Shown here: positions 36,348 to 45,885 of the stretch, in pieces
Layout of the letters: the number at the start of each line of letters is the position of its first letter
Numbering within the stretch: the stretch's first letter is position 1
From: Pantoea alfalfae
GTDB taxonomy: Bacteria > Pseudomonadota > Gammaproteobacteria > Enterobacterales > Enterobacteriaceae
Assembly: GCF_019880205.1 (NCBI RefSeq)
Contig: NZ_CP082292.1
Coordinates: 2,170,001 to 2,234,000 of the forward strand
DNA: 64,000 bases
Direction of reading: 5' to 3'
Position numbers and translations under genes: made by a program
The notes under the pieces: model-generated
What the model saw: only the letters and a program-made list of their open reading frames with translations
Told to the model about the DNA's origin: nothing
Database searches by the model: none

Positions 36348-36713
36348 ATGCAGGGTCACGCGATCCAGCGTATCGCTATCGACGCAGCTGAACGGCTGCC
36401 CGCCGCCGAATCGGGCTATCCGTTCGGGCCGGAACATCAGGTTTTTAAAGTGTGTGGGAAAGTGTTTTTACTGCTGACCGAACTGCGGGGCGTGCCGATT
36501 ATCACCCTGAAATGCGAACCGCAACAGGCGGAGCTGCACCGGGTGATCTATCCCTCGATTACCGCCGGTTACCATATGAATAAGCGCCACTGGATTACGG
36601 TTTATCCCGGCGACGGCCTGTCGCCAGGCCTGATTCAGCAGCTGGTTGAGGAGTCATATCAGCGGGTGGTGCGCGGCATCCCTGCCTCACGCCGCCCGGT
36701 GTGGGTGGGATAA
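36348..36713 (+). CDS. MmcQ/YjbR-family DNA-binding-like protein
   Basis: A 121-residue protein of the MmcQ/YjbR family, which has a CyaY-like double-wing fold and is often labelled DNA-binding, with no proven role. Characteristic positions are the GPEHQVFKVCGKVFLLL strand pair, ITLKCEPQQAELHR, and NKRHWITVYPGDGL. I chose the ATG at 36348, preceded by GGGAGAGAG; an ATG six codons upstream (36330) is possible. It is divergent from the UV endonuclease gene. Confidence 0.82.
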   Translation: MQGHAIQRIAIDAAERLPAAESGYPFGPEHQVFKVCGKVFLLLTELRGVPIITLKCEPQQAELHRVIYPSITAGYHMNKRHWITVYPGDGLSPGLIQQLVEESYQRVVRGIPASRRPVWVG

Positions 36714-36778
36714 AGGCGGCGAAAGGTAATAATGAAAACCCGCCCTGACCAGCACGCCATCAGCCCCCGCCCCGGCAC

Positions 36779-37429
36779 TCAGTGGTGCAGCATCTCATCC
36801 AGCACCTGTGCGTTCGACATCTGGTAAGGGTAATAGGTTGGCCAGTTGTCCATCTCCGCCAGCAGGGCCTGCTGAGAGGCGTTACCCATAAAGATATGGA
36901 AATGGGCGGACTTACGCGGCCCGATGGTGTGATCGCTGAACTGCACATATTTCGGGGCGGTGCTGCTGGCGTCCTGACACTCGAACAGATAGCGCACCCC
37001 TTTCTTCCCGGACGTGTAGGTCAGGATTTTGTGCCCTGAATAGTGATAGTGGCAGGCGCTGATCTTATCGCCGACATGGAACTCCATCACGCCATTTTCG
37101 ATGCCAATGGTATCGACGTCGGTGGCGTAGCCTTTGCGATAATAGGCCTTGTACTGTTCTGCCGTTTTACTGTTGTCCTGCTGGGCTTTCTTCTGCCAGA
37201 CCGGGTCCAGCTCGCCACTTTTCAGCAGCGGATAGACCGACTGCCAGATTCCGTCCCAGTCAGAGAGCGGACGATCTTTTACATCGCTGTCAGCGAAGAT
37301 GCCTTCAGCCGCCTTCTGCTCCATCGCTGACAGCGGTTTTCCATGGGCATGCGTACCATGTGCCAGCGCCTGCTGACTGATTAACAGCGTGCCTGCGATT
37401 CCTATCCATTTACCTGCATGATTTTTCAA
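36779..37429 (-). CDS. zinT: Periplasmic zinc-binding protein ZinT
   Basis: A 216-residue periplasmic metal-binding protein of the ZinT (YodA) family, which helps zinc uptake during zinc shortage. The signal peptide ([17 protein letters not shown]) is followed by a His-rich start HGTHAHGK, then the lipocalin-like domain with [13 protein letters not shown] and the metal-site stretches [11 protein letters not shown] and WPTYYPYQ. The start must be TTG at 37429, since no ATG lies in frame upstream of the signal peptide. A perfect Zur box lies 29 bp upstream. Confidence 0.93.
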   Translation of the reverse strand: MKNHAGKWIGIAGTLLISQQALAHGTHAHGKPLSAMEQKAAEGIFADSDVKDRPLSDWDGIWQSVYPLLKSGELDPVWQKKAQQDNSKTAEQYKAYYRKGYATDVDTIGIENGVMEFHVGDKISACHYHYSGHKILTYTSGKKGVRYLFECQDASSTAPKYVQFSDHTIGPRKSAHFHIFMGNASQQALLAEMDNWPTYYPYQMSNAQVLDEMLHH

Positions 37430-37458
37430 AGCCCGATCCCCGATTCATGTAACAGGAT

Positions 37459-37481
37459 GAAATGTTATGATATAACATTTC
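37459..37481. promoter_or_regulatory. Zur box upstream of zinT
   Basis: Perfect ten-base arms GAAATGTTAT (37459-37468) and ATAACATTTC (37472-37481) around GAT match the gammaproteobacterial Zur operator. The gene should be repressed when zinc is plentiful. Confidence 0.93.
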
Positions 37482-37815
37482 ACAATTCAACCTAAATCTG
37501 CCTGTCGCCCTATTAATTTTTTTAATGATCAGAGTCATCTTCTGGTGCATAGCCTTCTCCTGTCGCAGAGCAATCTGACGGGGTTGTAAAGCGCGTTGCC
37601 AGCACAGCAGGCGCGAGCTGGCAGGCCGCTAAGCCAGACGGCACAAGGTGTAAATAAGCGAAGCGATAATCAGCAGTCAGCGATAAGCCCGGTTTTGCTG
37701 TCGGATGAAAAAGGCGCTGTCACTACAGTTAAATGGCCGAATTAACCTCAGCATTGTTCAGGTTGTTCTATATTTAGTGTCGCCGAACGTAAAATACCAG
37801 CTGGAGCATGAATTA
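37482..37815. other. Divergent gap between zinT and katE
   Basis: About 330 bp upstream of katE. Apart from the Zur box at its left edge I see no firm regulator site. An in-frame extension of katE back to 37705 (37 codons) lies here but is not homologous to other KatE proteins. Confidence 0.35.
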
Positions 37816-40080
37816 ATGTCGAAAGAAACTGAGAAGAAACCCCTGAGCGAACGCGCACCGACCACCGGCCCGGAATCATCAGAGCCGGGTCTGGGATCGC
37901 TGGCACCGAAAGATGGTTCGCATCAGCCCCCAGCCGAACCGACCCCGCCAGGCAAGCAGCCTACCGCCCCAGGCAGCCTGAAAGCACCACAGACGCACAA
38001 CGCCAAACTTGACCAGCTTGAAGCCAGCCGTAAAAACGGCACCGACCGCGCCCTTACAACCAACCAGGGCACACGCATCGCCAACGATCAAAACTCACTG
38101 CGTGCCGGTTCGCGCGGTCCGACGCTGCTGGAAGACTTTATTATGCGTGAGAAGATCACGCACTTTGACCATGAGCGTATCCCGGAGCGCATCGTGCACG
38201 CCCGTGGCTCTGCCGCACATGGCTATTTTCAGCCTTACCGCTCCCTGAAAGATCTGACCAAAGCGCAGTTCCTCAGCGATCCCGAGCAGACCACGCCGGT
38301 TTTCGTGCGTTTCTCTACGGTTCAGGGCGGTGCCGGATCGGCTGATACCGTGCGTGATATTCGCGGTTTCGCCGCCAAGTTCTACACCGAAGAGGGTGTC
38401 TTTGACCTGGTCGGCAACAACACGCCGGTATTCTTCATTCAGGATGCGCACAAATTCCCTGACTTTGTGCATGCCGTGAAGCCAGAGCCACACAACGAAA
38501 TCCCGCAGGGCCAGAGCGCCCATGACACCTTCTGGGACTACGTCTCTCTGCAGCCGGAAACCATGCATAACGTCATCTGGGCGATGTCTGACCGCGGCAT
38601 TCCGCGCAGCTATCGCACCATGGAAGGCTTCGGTATCCACACCTTCCGCCTGATTAACGCCGAAGGCAAAGCGACCTTTGTCCGTTTCCACTGGAAGCCG
38701 GTGGCGGGTAAAGCCTCGCTGTTGTGGGACGAGTCGCAGAAACTGACCGGTCGCGATCCCGATTTCCATCGCCGCGATCTGTGGGAAGCGATTGAAGCGG
38801 GTGATTTCCCGGAATATGAGCTGGGCCTGCAGCTGATCCCGGAAGAAGATGAGTTCAAATTCGACTTCGATATTCTGGATGCCACCAAGCTGATCCCGGA
38901 AGCACTGGTGCCGGTGGAAATTGTCGGCAAGATGGTGCTGAACCGTAACCCGGACAACTTCTTTGCCGAAACCGAGCAGGTGGCGTTCCACCCTGGCCAT
39001 ATCGTGCCGGGTCTGGATTTCTCCAACGATCCGCTGCTGCAGGGTCGCCTCTTCTCCTATACCGACACGCAGATCAGTCGTCTGGGCGGACCGAACTTCC
39101 ATGAGATCCCGATCAACCGACCGACCTGCCCGTACCATAACTTCCAGCGTCAGGGCATGCATCGTCAGGATATCGACACCAATCCGGCAAACTACGAGCC
39201 GAACTCAATCAACGACAACTGGCCGCGCGAAACCCCACCTGCTGCAACAGGCGGCGGCTTCGAAAGCTATCAGGAGCGGGTTGAGGGCCACAAAGTGCGC
39301 GAGCGCAGCCCGTCATTCGGCGAATATTATTCCCAGCCGCGCCTGTTCTGGAACAGCCAGACTGAAGTCGAGCAGCAGCACATCATCGGTGCTTACTCGT
39401 TTGAGCTGAGTAAAGTGGCGCGCGCCTATATTCGTGAGCGTGTGGTCGATCATCTGGCACGCATTGATACCAGACTGGCGCAGGGCGTGGCGGATAACCT
39501 CGGACTTGCCCTGACTGATGAGCAGCTCAATCTCCAGCCACCGGCTGCGGTGAACGGCCTGACCAAAGATGACAGCCTGAGCCTTTACGCTATCCCGGAT
39601 GGTGAGATTAAAGGTCGTCAGGTGGCGCTGCTGCTGAGCGATGGTGTAAAAGCCGCTGATGTGCTGGCGATTTTGCAGGCGCTGAAAGCGGAAGGTGTGC
39701 ATGCCAAACTGCTGGCGCCGCATATGGGTCAGGTGCGCGCGGATGACGGCTCTGTGTTGCCGGTTGATGCCACCTTTGCCGGCCTGCCTTCTCTGACCTT
39801 TGATGCGGTCATCGTACCGGATGGCAATATCGATGCCCTGCTGTTAAGCGGCGATGCCCGTTATTTCCTGCTGGAAGCCTACAAGCACCTTAAGGTGATT
39901 GGTCTGGTGGGTAACGCGCGTCGCTTTAAAGCGCAGTTCGGTCTGGAAGATGCGGATCAGGAAGAAGGTATTGTGCAGGGCGACTCGGCGGAGAGCGCGA
40001 TGATGTCAGAGTTCACGCAGGCGATGAAAGCGCACCGCGTCTGGTCGCGCAGCCAGAAGGCACAGTCCGTCCCGGCCTGA
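37816..40080 (+). CDS. katE: Large-subunit heme catalase HPII
   Basis: A 754-residue monofunctional catalase of the large-subunit clade, one residue longer than E. coli KatE. The distal heme histidine is His128 in [12 protein letters not shown], and the proximal-side tyrosine region [12 protein letters not shown] and the [19 protein letters not shown] stretch are present. The last ~150 residues form the DJ-1/PfpI-like domain typical of this clade. The N-terminal 70 residues are Pro-rich. GGAG lies nine bases upstream of the ATG at 37816. KatE is usually an RpoS-dependent stationary-phase enzyme. Confidence 0.97.
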   Translation: MSKETEKKPLSERAPTTGPESSEPGLGSLAPKDGSHQPPAEPTPPGKQPTAPGSLKAPQTHNAKLDQLEASRKNGTDRALTTNQGTRIANDQNSLRAGSRGPTLLEDFIMREKITHFDHERIPERIVHARGSAAHGYFQPYRSLKDLTKAQFLSDPEQTTPVFVRFSTVQGGAGSADTVRDIRGFAAKFYTEEGVFDLVGNNTPVFFIQDAHKFPDFVHAVKPEPHNEIPQGQSAHDTFWDYVSLQPETMHNVIWAMSDRGIPRSYRTMEGFGIHTFRLINAEGKATFVRFHWKPVAGKASLLWDESQKLTGRDPDFHRRDLWEAIEAGDFPEYELGLQLIPEEDEFKFDFDILDATKLIPEALVPVEIVGKMVLNRNPDNFFAETEQVAFHPGHIVPGLDFSNDPLLQGRLFSYTDTQISRLGGPNFHEIPINRPTCPYHNFQRQGMHRQDIDTNPANYEPNSINDNWPRETPPAATGGGFESYQERVEGHKVRERSPSFGEYYSQPRLFWNSQTEVEQQHIIGAYSFELSKVARAYIRERVVDHLARIDTRLAQGVADNLGLALTDEQLNLQPPAAVNGLTKDDSLSLYAIPDGEIKGRQVALLLSDGVKAADVLAILQALKAEGVHAKLLAPHMGQVRADDGSVLPVDATFAGLPSLTFDAVIVPDGNIDALLLSGDARYFLLEAYKHLKVIGLVGNARRFKAQFGLEDADQEEGIVQGDSAESAMMSEFTQAMKAHRVWSRSQKAQSVPA

Positions 40081-40097
40081 TGCGTTGAGTGAATAAA

Positions 40098-40122
40098 AAC
40101 CGCCTCCAGGGGCGGTTTTTTT
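40098..40122 (+). terminator. Intrinsic terminator after katE
   Basis: Arms AACCGCC and GGCGGTT (40098-40104 with 40111-40117) are followed by T residues. Confidence 0.85.
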
Positions 40123-40177
40123 ATGCTGAAAACCGGAGCACTGTCGCATGTGCGGTGATCCGTCAGACGTTCCATTA

Positions 40178-41836
40178 TCAGAAGGTCTGCCAGTTCTCAT
40201 TATCCATCACAGCGACAGGCTGACGTTTTGGCACAACAATCGCCTTCGCTACCGGTGCGGCAGAGAACGCCGTATGCAGCGTGCCGGTTTTGAATACCGA
40301 TACCGTTTTACGCAGGTAGCTCGCCTGCTCTTCCAGTGAGGCGGCGGCAGTGGCGGATTCCTCCACCAGCGCGGCGTTCTGCTGCGTCACGCCATCCATT
40401 TCCGAGACCGCTTTGCAGACCTGCTCAATGCCACGGGTCTGTTCCGTCGAGGAGGCGGCGATCTCTTCGATCAGCTGCGTGACGCGACTCACCGACGTCA
40501 CGATGCTCTCCATCGCGACGCCCGCCTGCGCAGCATGGCCGGCACCGGTTTTAATCCGCTCGGCTGAGCGGTCGATCAGTCCGCGAATTTCCTGCGCGGC
40601 GCTGGCGCTGCGTCCGGCCAGCGAGCGCACTTCACCCGCTACCACTGCAAATCCACGACCCTGCTCACCGGCACGCGCGGCTTCAACGGCGGCGTTCAGC
40701 GCCAGAATATTGGTCTGGAAGGCGATACTGTCGATAATGGCGATAATACCGGCGATCTGATTCGAGCTTTCGCTGATCTGATCCATGTTGGCGATCACCC
40801 GGGCAACGGTCTCACCGCCCTGCAGAGCCGTAGCTGATGCCTCTTTCGACACCGTGGTCGCCTGCTGCGCATTGTCTGCGTTGAGTTTCACCGTCGAGGT
40901 AAGCTGCTCCATGCTGGCGGCAGTCTGTTCCAGCGCGGCTGCCTGCTGTTCGGTACGCGAGGAGAGATCGGTGCTGCCGGCGGAAATCTCCGCTGCACCC
41001 GTGAAGATCGAGCGGGTGGCGTCATCGACCGAGGTAATGGTGACCACCAGCGCATCGCGCATCTGCTGCAGCTCCTGAATCAGCTGGCCCATCTCGTTGC
41101 GGCCCTCGTGCTGAATATCAGAGGTTAAATCACCGGCCGAGATAGCGCGCATATGCGCGGTCAGCCTGGCCAGCGGGTTAATCAGCAGCTTCTGCAGTCC
41201 CATCCAGACTGCCACACCAATCACAGCCGTAATCAGGCCGATAGTCAGCAGCGCCCAGAGCGCGTCGGTCAGGCTGCGCTGGTTGTGCAGAGAGGTATCT
41301 TTCATGAGCTGGATGTTCACCGCACGCCAGGCTTCATAGGCCGTGTCGAGCTGGTCCTGCGCCGCCTGTGCTTCGAGATTGCCATACGCCGGGTAGTTGC
41401 CCTGCTTCAGAAAGGTAATGGAGGCCAGCATGGTGTCACGCATCTGCTGATAGGCAGTCTGAACCTGCGTTGACTGGGCTTCGCCCTGTCCTGCTTTACG
41501 CGGCATCGCCTGCCACGCTTTAAAGTCTGCATCCGCTTTTTCCGCTGACTGACCTGCCTGTGTTAGCAGCGCAGCCATCGCCGCAAGGGATTTTGGGTCC
41601 TGCTGATTTTTCAGGAAGCGGATCGCCACGCGGTTGATGGTGACGCGGGTTTTTATCAGGGTTTTTACGGCATCACTCAGGTGCTGCTGCTGCAGCGTCA
41701 ACTGCTCGGCCGCCACAAAGTTTTTGTCGGCTTTGGATACGCCGTTGTAGAACAGAAATCCGGTCAGAGTCAGTAACGTAATAAAGACGGCAAGCACCGC
41801 CAGAATACCGTGAGTTATTTTAAGATTTTTAAGCAT
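40178..41836 (-). CDS. Methyl-accepting chemotaxis protein
   Basis: A 552-residue inner-membrane chemoreceptor. A transmembrane helix (about 10-31), a periplasmic four-helix sensor domain of about 155 residues (Tar-like), a second helix (about 192-212), a HAMP domain and the long cytoplasmic coiled coil follow in order. The signalling hairpin tip is [38 protein letters not shown] (given here only to locate it, around residues 365-403). The C-terminus ends NWQTF, which fits the docking pentapeptide for CheR/CheB. The ligand is unknown. A sigma-28-like -10 element lies upstream. Confidence 0.93.
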   Translation of the reverse strand: MLKNLKITHGILAVLAVFITLLTLTGFLFYNGVSKADKNFVAAEQLTLQQQHLSDAVKTLIKTRVTINRVAIRFLKNQQDPKSLAAMAALLTQAGQSAEKADADFKAWQAMPRKAGQGEAQSTQVQTAYQQMRDTMLASITFLKQGNYPAYGNLEAQAAQDQLDTAYEAWRAVNIQLMKDTSLHNQRSLTDALWALLTIGLITAVIGVAVWMGLQKLLINPLARLTAHMRAISAGDLTSDIQHEGRNEMGQLIQELQQMRDALVVTITSVDDATRSIFTGAAEISAGSTDLSSRTEQQAAALEQTAASMEQLTSTVKLNADNAQQATTVSKEASATALQGGETVARVIANMDQISESSNQIAGIIAIIDSIAFQTNILALNAAVEAARAGEQGRGFAVVAGEVRSLAGRSASAAQEIRGLIDRSAERIKTGAGHAAQAGVAMESIVTSVSRVTQLIEEIAASSTEQTRGIEQVCKAVSEMDGVTQQNAALVEESATAAASLEEQASYLRKTVSVFKTGTLHTAFSAAPVAKAIVVPKRQPVAVMDNENWQTF

Positions 41837-41869
41837 GTCCGCAGACTCATATCAGAGAAGATAAAGCTG

Positions 41870-41877
41870 TTATCGGC
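41870..41877 (-). promoter_or_regulatory. Candidate flagellar sigma-28 (FliA) -10 element
   Basis: On the minus strand the sequence is GCCGATAA, the exact FliA -10 consensus, 34 bp upstream of the chemoreceptor start. The matching -35 (TAAA at 15 bases) is not well conserved, so the call is tentative. Confidence 0.4.
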
Positions 41878-42060
41878 CAGCGAGGCATTTATCTGAGCAC
41901 AGTCGCGGAGAAGCTTGCTCTCCGCAACACGCCGGATGCAGCCAGCCCGTCGTACTGCACTGAAAAAAGGGGGCGACGGGGCCTGAACGCATTCCGCGCT
42001 TAACAAGCAACCCCATGCTGTGGTTGAATTCGCCCCTTACATTTTTCGCACGTGGTTAAC

Positions 42061-43317
42061 ATGCATTACATTCAGAGTCTGATGAGTTTTATTGAGGGAA
42101 ACCGGGTGCTGTCGATCGGCTTCAGCCTGCTGCTGCTGATTATGGCCGGGATGGTCACTCACCTGATCTGCAAATTTTTCATCGTCAAAGTGATCAGGAA
42201 GGTCTTTTTCAGCGGTCATAAAAAAGACGTTCCGCTGGATAAAGATGTCCGCCTCTCTCAGAAGCTGTCAAATTTTGTGCCGGTGATTGTGGTCTACAAT
42301 TTCCTGCAATTTATGCCGGGCCTGCCTGAAAACCTGAAAGTGGCGATTCAGACCATCTGCGGCATCCTGTTTTTTGTCTATCTCTCGATCTTCTTCAACG
42401 AAGTGCTGGAGATTGTTAACAACTCTTACTCACGCAAATCGAAGCGCAAGAATCACTCGATCAAGGGCTATATCCAGATTGGCAAAATCCTGGTGCATAT
42501 TATTGCCGCGATCATGATTCTGGCGATTATGTCCAACAAGTCGCCCGCGATTATCATCTCCTCGCTGGGTGCGGTCGCCGCGGTGCTGATGCTGATCTTC
42601 CAGCATACGCTGCTGTCGCTGGTGGCGAATATCCAGCTCTCTTCCAACGATGTCCTGCAACTGGGTGACTGGATTGAGATGCCGGACAGAAATATCAGCG
42701 GCGAGGTGATCGATATTGCGCTGCATACCATCACCATCCGCAACTGGGATAACACCATTTCGCGCATTCCGACCAAGAACTTCCTGACCGAAACCTATAC
42801 CAACTGGCAGGCGATGTTCTCCTCGGGCGCACGCCGCATCATGCGCAGCTTTTATCTTGATCAGAAATCGATCACTTTTGTAAATCAGGAGATGCTGCAG
42901 GCGATGAGCCAGATCCGCATCGCCAGCGAATCAATTACTGAGCTGCTGGATGGACGGGATATCAGCGCCGTTGGCGACCGCTGGTTTATGGAGAACGGCA
43001 TCACTAACCTGATGGTGTTCCGTAAATTCCTGACCGCCTGGCTGGCGCAGCGTGATGATATTAAGAAAGAGATGTATATCGTGGTACGGCCACTGAAACC
43101 GTCGCCGGATGGGTTGCCGGTGGAGATCTACTGCTTCACCTCATCCATTTTCTGGGCCGATTATGAAAATACCCAGGCGGCGATTTTTGAGTATATTTTT
43201 GCCATGGCCCGCCACTTTGAGCTACAGATTTACCAGCATCCGGCAGGGTCTGATTTCGCCCGTCTGGCGCAGCCGCGTCCCGTCAGCGGGGATGCAGAGC
43301 CAAACGGCATGCCGTAA
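42061..43317 (+). CDS. Mechanosensitive channel, YbdG/MscM type
   Basis: A 418-residue inner-membrane protein of the MscS superfamily, closest in length and pattern to E. coli YbdG, a miniconductance channel involved in hypo-osmotic stress. About five hydrophobic helices fill residues 10-175; the pore-lining helix and beta domain follow (SLGAVAAVLMLIFQHTLLSLVANIQLSSND, around 175-205, then GDWIEM and RIPTKNFLTETYTNW). The C-terminal domain is large and soluble. ATG at 42061 or GTG at 42052 could be the start; neither has a clear ribosome-binding site. Confidence 0.88.
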   Translation: MHYIQSLMSFIEGNRVLSIGFSLLLLIMAGMVTHLICKFFIVKVIRKVFFSGHKKDVPLDKDVRLSQKLSNFVPVIVVYNFLQFMPGLPENLKVAIQTICGILFFVYLSIFFNEVLEIVNNSYSRKSKRKNHSIKGYIQIGKILVHIIAAIMILAIMSNKSPAIIISSLGAVAAVLMLIFQHTLLSLVANIQLSSNDVLQLGDWIEMPDRNISGEVIDIALHTITIRNWDNTISRIPTKNFLTETYTNWQAMFSSGARRIMRSFYLDQKSITFVNQEMLQAMSQIRIASESITELLDGRDISAVGDRWFMENGITNLMVFRKFLTAWLAQRDDIKKEMYIVVRPLKPSPDGLPVEIYCFTSSIFWADYENTQAAIFEYIFAMARHFELQIYQHPAGSDFARLAQPRPVSGDAEPNGMP

Positions 43318-43375
43318 CCGGTGACCTGCTGGGGCAGTCCCGCACCGCCACAGCAGCTCACTGAGGCTCAGGTCA

Positions 43376-43672
43376 TTAACTCTTACTCAGTGCATAGTTC
43401 AGCACTTTGTCATTTTTCATCTGCACGGTCAGCGTCTGCCCCTCAGTGGTGTTCAGCGTGCGCGCCTCGCTGTAGGTCCACTTCAGCAACCGCTGACCGT
43501 CCGGATAAGGCGTCTCACTGTCAGGCTGACCAAACAGCGCGATCAACTGGGCTTTAGTCGTCTGACCGGCATGAATTTGCTGCAGATTACGGCTGTCCAG
43601 CCGGTGCCCGACCCGGTTAGAACAGGCGGAAATCAGTAGCAGCAGCGTGACTAACAGAACGCGTTTCCTCAC
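43376..43672 (-). CDS. SmpA/OmlA-like lipoprotein
   Basis: A 98-residue lipoprotein with signal peptide and lipobox LISACS. The mature part contains the SmpA/OmlA (BamE-like) pattern: LQQIHAGQTTKAQLIALFGQPDSE followed by a two-strand segment LLKWTYSEA. It is not BamE itself, which is encoded elsewhere in enterobacteria; function is unknown. The start is GTG with AAGGAT upstream. Confidence 0.75.
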   Translation of the reverse strand: MRKRVLLVTLLLLISACSNRVGHRLDSRNLQQIHAGQTTKAQLIALFGQPDSETPYPDGQRLLKWTYSEARTLNTTEGQTLTVQMKNDKVLNYALSKS

Positions 43673-44100
43673 GTAATATCCTTTTGATATGTTCAGTGTC
43701 GCAGGTCCTCCCGCGTGACCGGCGCGATCGCGCTTAAGCTTATAGCGAATCCGCGCCATCCGGCAGGGTTTTCTGAACCTGCCTTCCATGATTTCCCCCT
43801 GTCAGAGGCCGATTCCAGGCAATTAACGCAAATTAATGCGCCTGAACCGCCTGCCGCCCTGCGACTGCAACATCTTAGTCTATGATTACTCTCTGTATGC
43901 CGCGTGGAAGCGGTCTCACTTTTCCCTTCCCGACGCACCACGCTGAATACCAGTCCAGCTTCCTGGCTGAAGAGGCGCGCCAGCCCACCTGGCATCCGGG
44001 TCTCACTGATAGCTTTACGATTTTTTGACGCTTGCGTCATCGACATCCTATTCGCGCGATGGTCACCATCGCGTAATTCCAGGCTAAATGAGGCAACTGA
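43673..44100. other. Upstream region of the trehalose operon
   Basis: About 430 bp divergent region. CGCAAATTAATGCG near 43828-43841 is a small palindrome. A 48-codon frame starting at an ATG near 43881 has no ribosome-binding site and I do not call it. Long minus-strand frames here show no homology. Confidence 0.35.
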
Positions 44101-45885
44101 ATGGAATCCAAATCTTTTTCTAAAAGTTGGGGCGCTGAACGGGTTGCCAGTGACGAGGTGCGTTTCCGCCTCTGGGCAACCGGTCAGCAACGCGTGACGC
44201 TGCGTCTCGCCGGTCAAGACATTGAGATGACACCGCAGGCTGACGGCTGGTTTGAAGCCCAGGTCGCCGGAGTGGCGGCGAATGCCGAATATGATTTTGT
44301 GCTGGCAGATGGCACGGCAGTGCCCGATCCCGCCGCCCGCGCCCAGAAAGCGGAGGTCAACGGTCCCTCACTGGTGATCGATCCTGACGCGTATCAGTGG
44401 CAGAACATGGGCTGGAAGGGTCGTCCATGGACAGAGTCAGTGGTCTATGAATTGCACATCGGCACCTTTACCCAGGAAGGCACCTTCCGGGCGGCGATTG
44501 AGAAACTGCCAGTGCTGGCTGAGACCGGCATCACCATGATTGAAGTGCTGCCGGTGTCGCAGTTTGGCGGTAATCGCGGCTGGGGCTACGATGGCGTGCT
44601 GCTCTATGCACCGCATGCCGCCTACGGATCACCCGATGATTTCAAAGCTTTTATCGATGCGGCGCACGGTCACGGCCTGTCGGTGGTGCTGGATATCGTG
44701 CTGAACCACTTCGGCCCGGAGGGCAACTATCTTCCGCTGCTCGCGCCAGACTTCTTCCATAAAGAGCGGCAGACGCCGTGGGGCGCCGGTATCGCCTATG
44801 ACGTTGATGCAGTACGCCGCTATATCGTGGAAGCACCGCTCTACTGGCTGCAGGAGTTTAATCTGGATGGCCTGCGCTTTGATGCCATCGATCAGATTGA
44901 TGACCCGAGCGAAAAGCATGTGCTGGTTGAGATTGCCGAGCGCATCCGCGCCACCATTACCGATCGCCCCATTCATCTCACCACGGAAGATTGCCGCAAC
45001 GTCACTTTCCTGCATCCGCGCGACGAAAACGGAGACGCTCCGCTGTTTACCGGCGAATGGAACGATGACTTCCACAACGCCGTACATGTGCTGGCAACCG
45101 GTGAAACTCACGCCTATTACCAGGATTTCGCTGACCAGCCGGCACAGCGGGTAGCGCGGGCGCTGGCAGAAGGCTTTGTCTATCAGGGCGAAATCTCAAA
45201 GCAGTCGGGTGAGCCGCGCGGCGTGAAGAGCAGCAGTCAGCCGCCGGTCGCCTTTGTCGACTTCATCCAGAACCATGACCAGACGGGCAACCGTGCGCAG
45301 GGCGAAAGGCTGGTCTCGCTGGCGGGTGCAGAGCGGACGCAGGTGCTGCTGGCCATGCTGCTGGTCTCGCCACACATTCCGCTGCTGTTTATGGGCGAAG
45401 AGTATGGCGAAACCCGACCGTTCCTGTTCTTCACCGATTTCCACGGCGATCTGGCTAAAGCGGTGCGTGAAGGTCGCGCCCGCGAGTTTGAAGGCCATGC
45501 CGGTCACGGCGAAACCGTGCCGGATCCTAACGATATCACCACCTTTGAACAGTCGAAACTTGACTGGCCGCGTACAGAAACGCCTGAAGGTCAGCAGTGG
45601 CTGGCGCTGACGCGTCATCTGCTGGCGCTGCGTCAGGAACATATTGTGCCGCTGCTACAGACCGCTGGTGGTGATGCCGGGCAGATAGTGAAAACAGCAG
45701 ACGATTTCCTGGCGGTGCGCTGGGACTTCCCGCTGGGCACGCTATCACTGGCGCTGAACGTTGGCGACAGCACGCAGCCAATCCCGGATTTGCCGGGTGA
45801 AACGCTGTTTGCCTGGCCGCAGACCGCAACCGAACTGATTCCCAACGCTATCGTGGTGCGTCTGGCTAAGAGAGAAGCAGAATGA
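44101..45885 (+). CDS. treZ: Maltooligosyltrehalose trehalohydrolase
   Basis: A 594-residue GH13 enzyme that cuts trehalose from maltooligosyltrehalose, the last step of the TreYZ route. An N-terminal E-set/CBM48 domain precedes the TIM barrel. Catalytic stretches: DGLRFDAIDQIDD (nucleophile Asp), HLTTEDCRNV (acid Glu) and FIQNHDQTGNR. It is the first gene of the treZ-treY-glgX operon, with GAGG before the ATG, and overlaps treY by four bases (ATGA). Confidence 0.96.
   Translation: MESKSFSKSWGAERVASDEVRFRLWATGQQRVTLRLAGQDIEMTPQADGWFEAQVAGVAANAEYDFVLADGTAVPDPAARAQKAEVNGPSLVIDPDAYQWQNMGWKGRPWTESVVYELHIGTFTQEGTFRAAIEKLPVLAETGITMIEVLPVSQFGGNRGWGYDGVLLYAPHAAYGSPDDFKAFIDAAHGHGLSVVLDIVLNHFGPEGNYLPLLAPDFFHKERQTPWGAGIAYDVDAVRRYIVEAPLYWLQEFNLDGLRFDAIDQIDDPSEKHVLVEIAERIRATITDRPIHLTTEDCRNVTFLHPRDENGDAPLFTGEWNDDFHNAVHVLATGETHAYYQDFADQPAQRVARALAEGFVYQGEISKQSGEPRGVKSSSQPPVAFVDFIQNHDQTGNRAQGERLVSLAGAERTQVLLAMLLVSPHIPLLFMGEEYGETRPFLFFTDFHGDLAKAVREGRAREFEGHAGHGETVPDPNDITTFEQSKLDWPRTETPEGQQWLALTRHLLALRQEHIVPLLQTAGGDAGQIVKTADDFLAVRWDFPLGTLSLALNVGDSTQPIPDLPGETLFAWPQTATELIPNAIVVRLAKREAE

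Noticed and set aside
38095-39162. 355-codon minus-strand frame inside katE
   Set aside because: Antisense shadow of katE.
43881-44027. 48-codon plus-strand frame before treZ
   Set aside because: No ribosome-binding site and no recognisable peptide; probably leader sequence.
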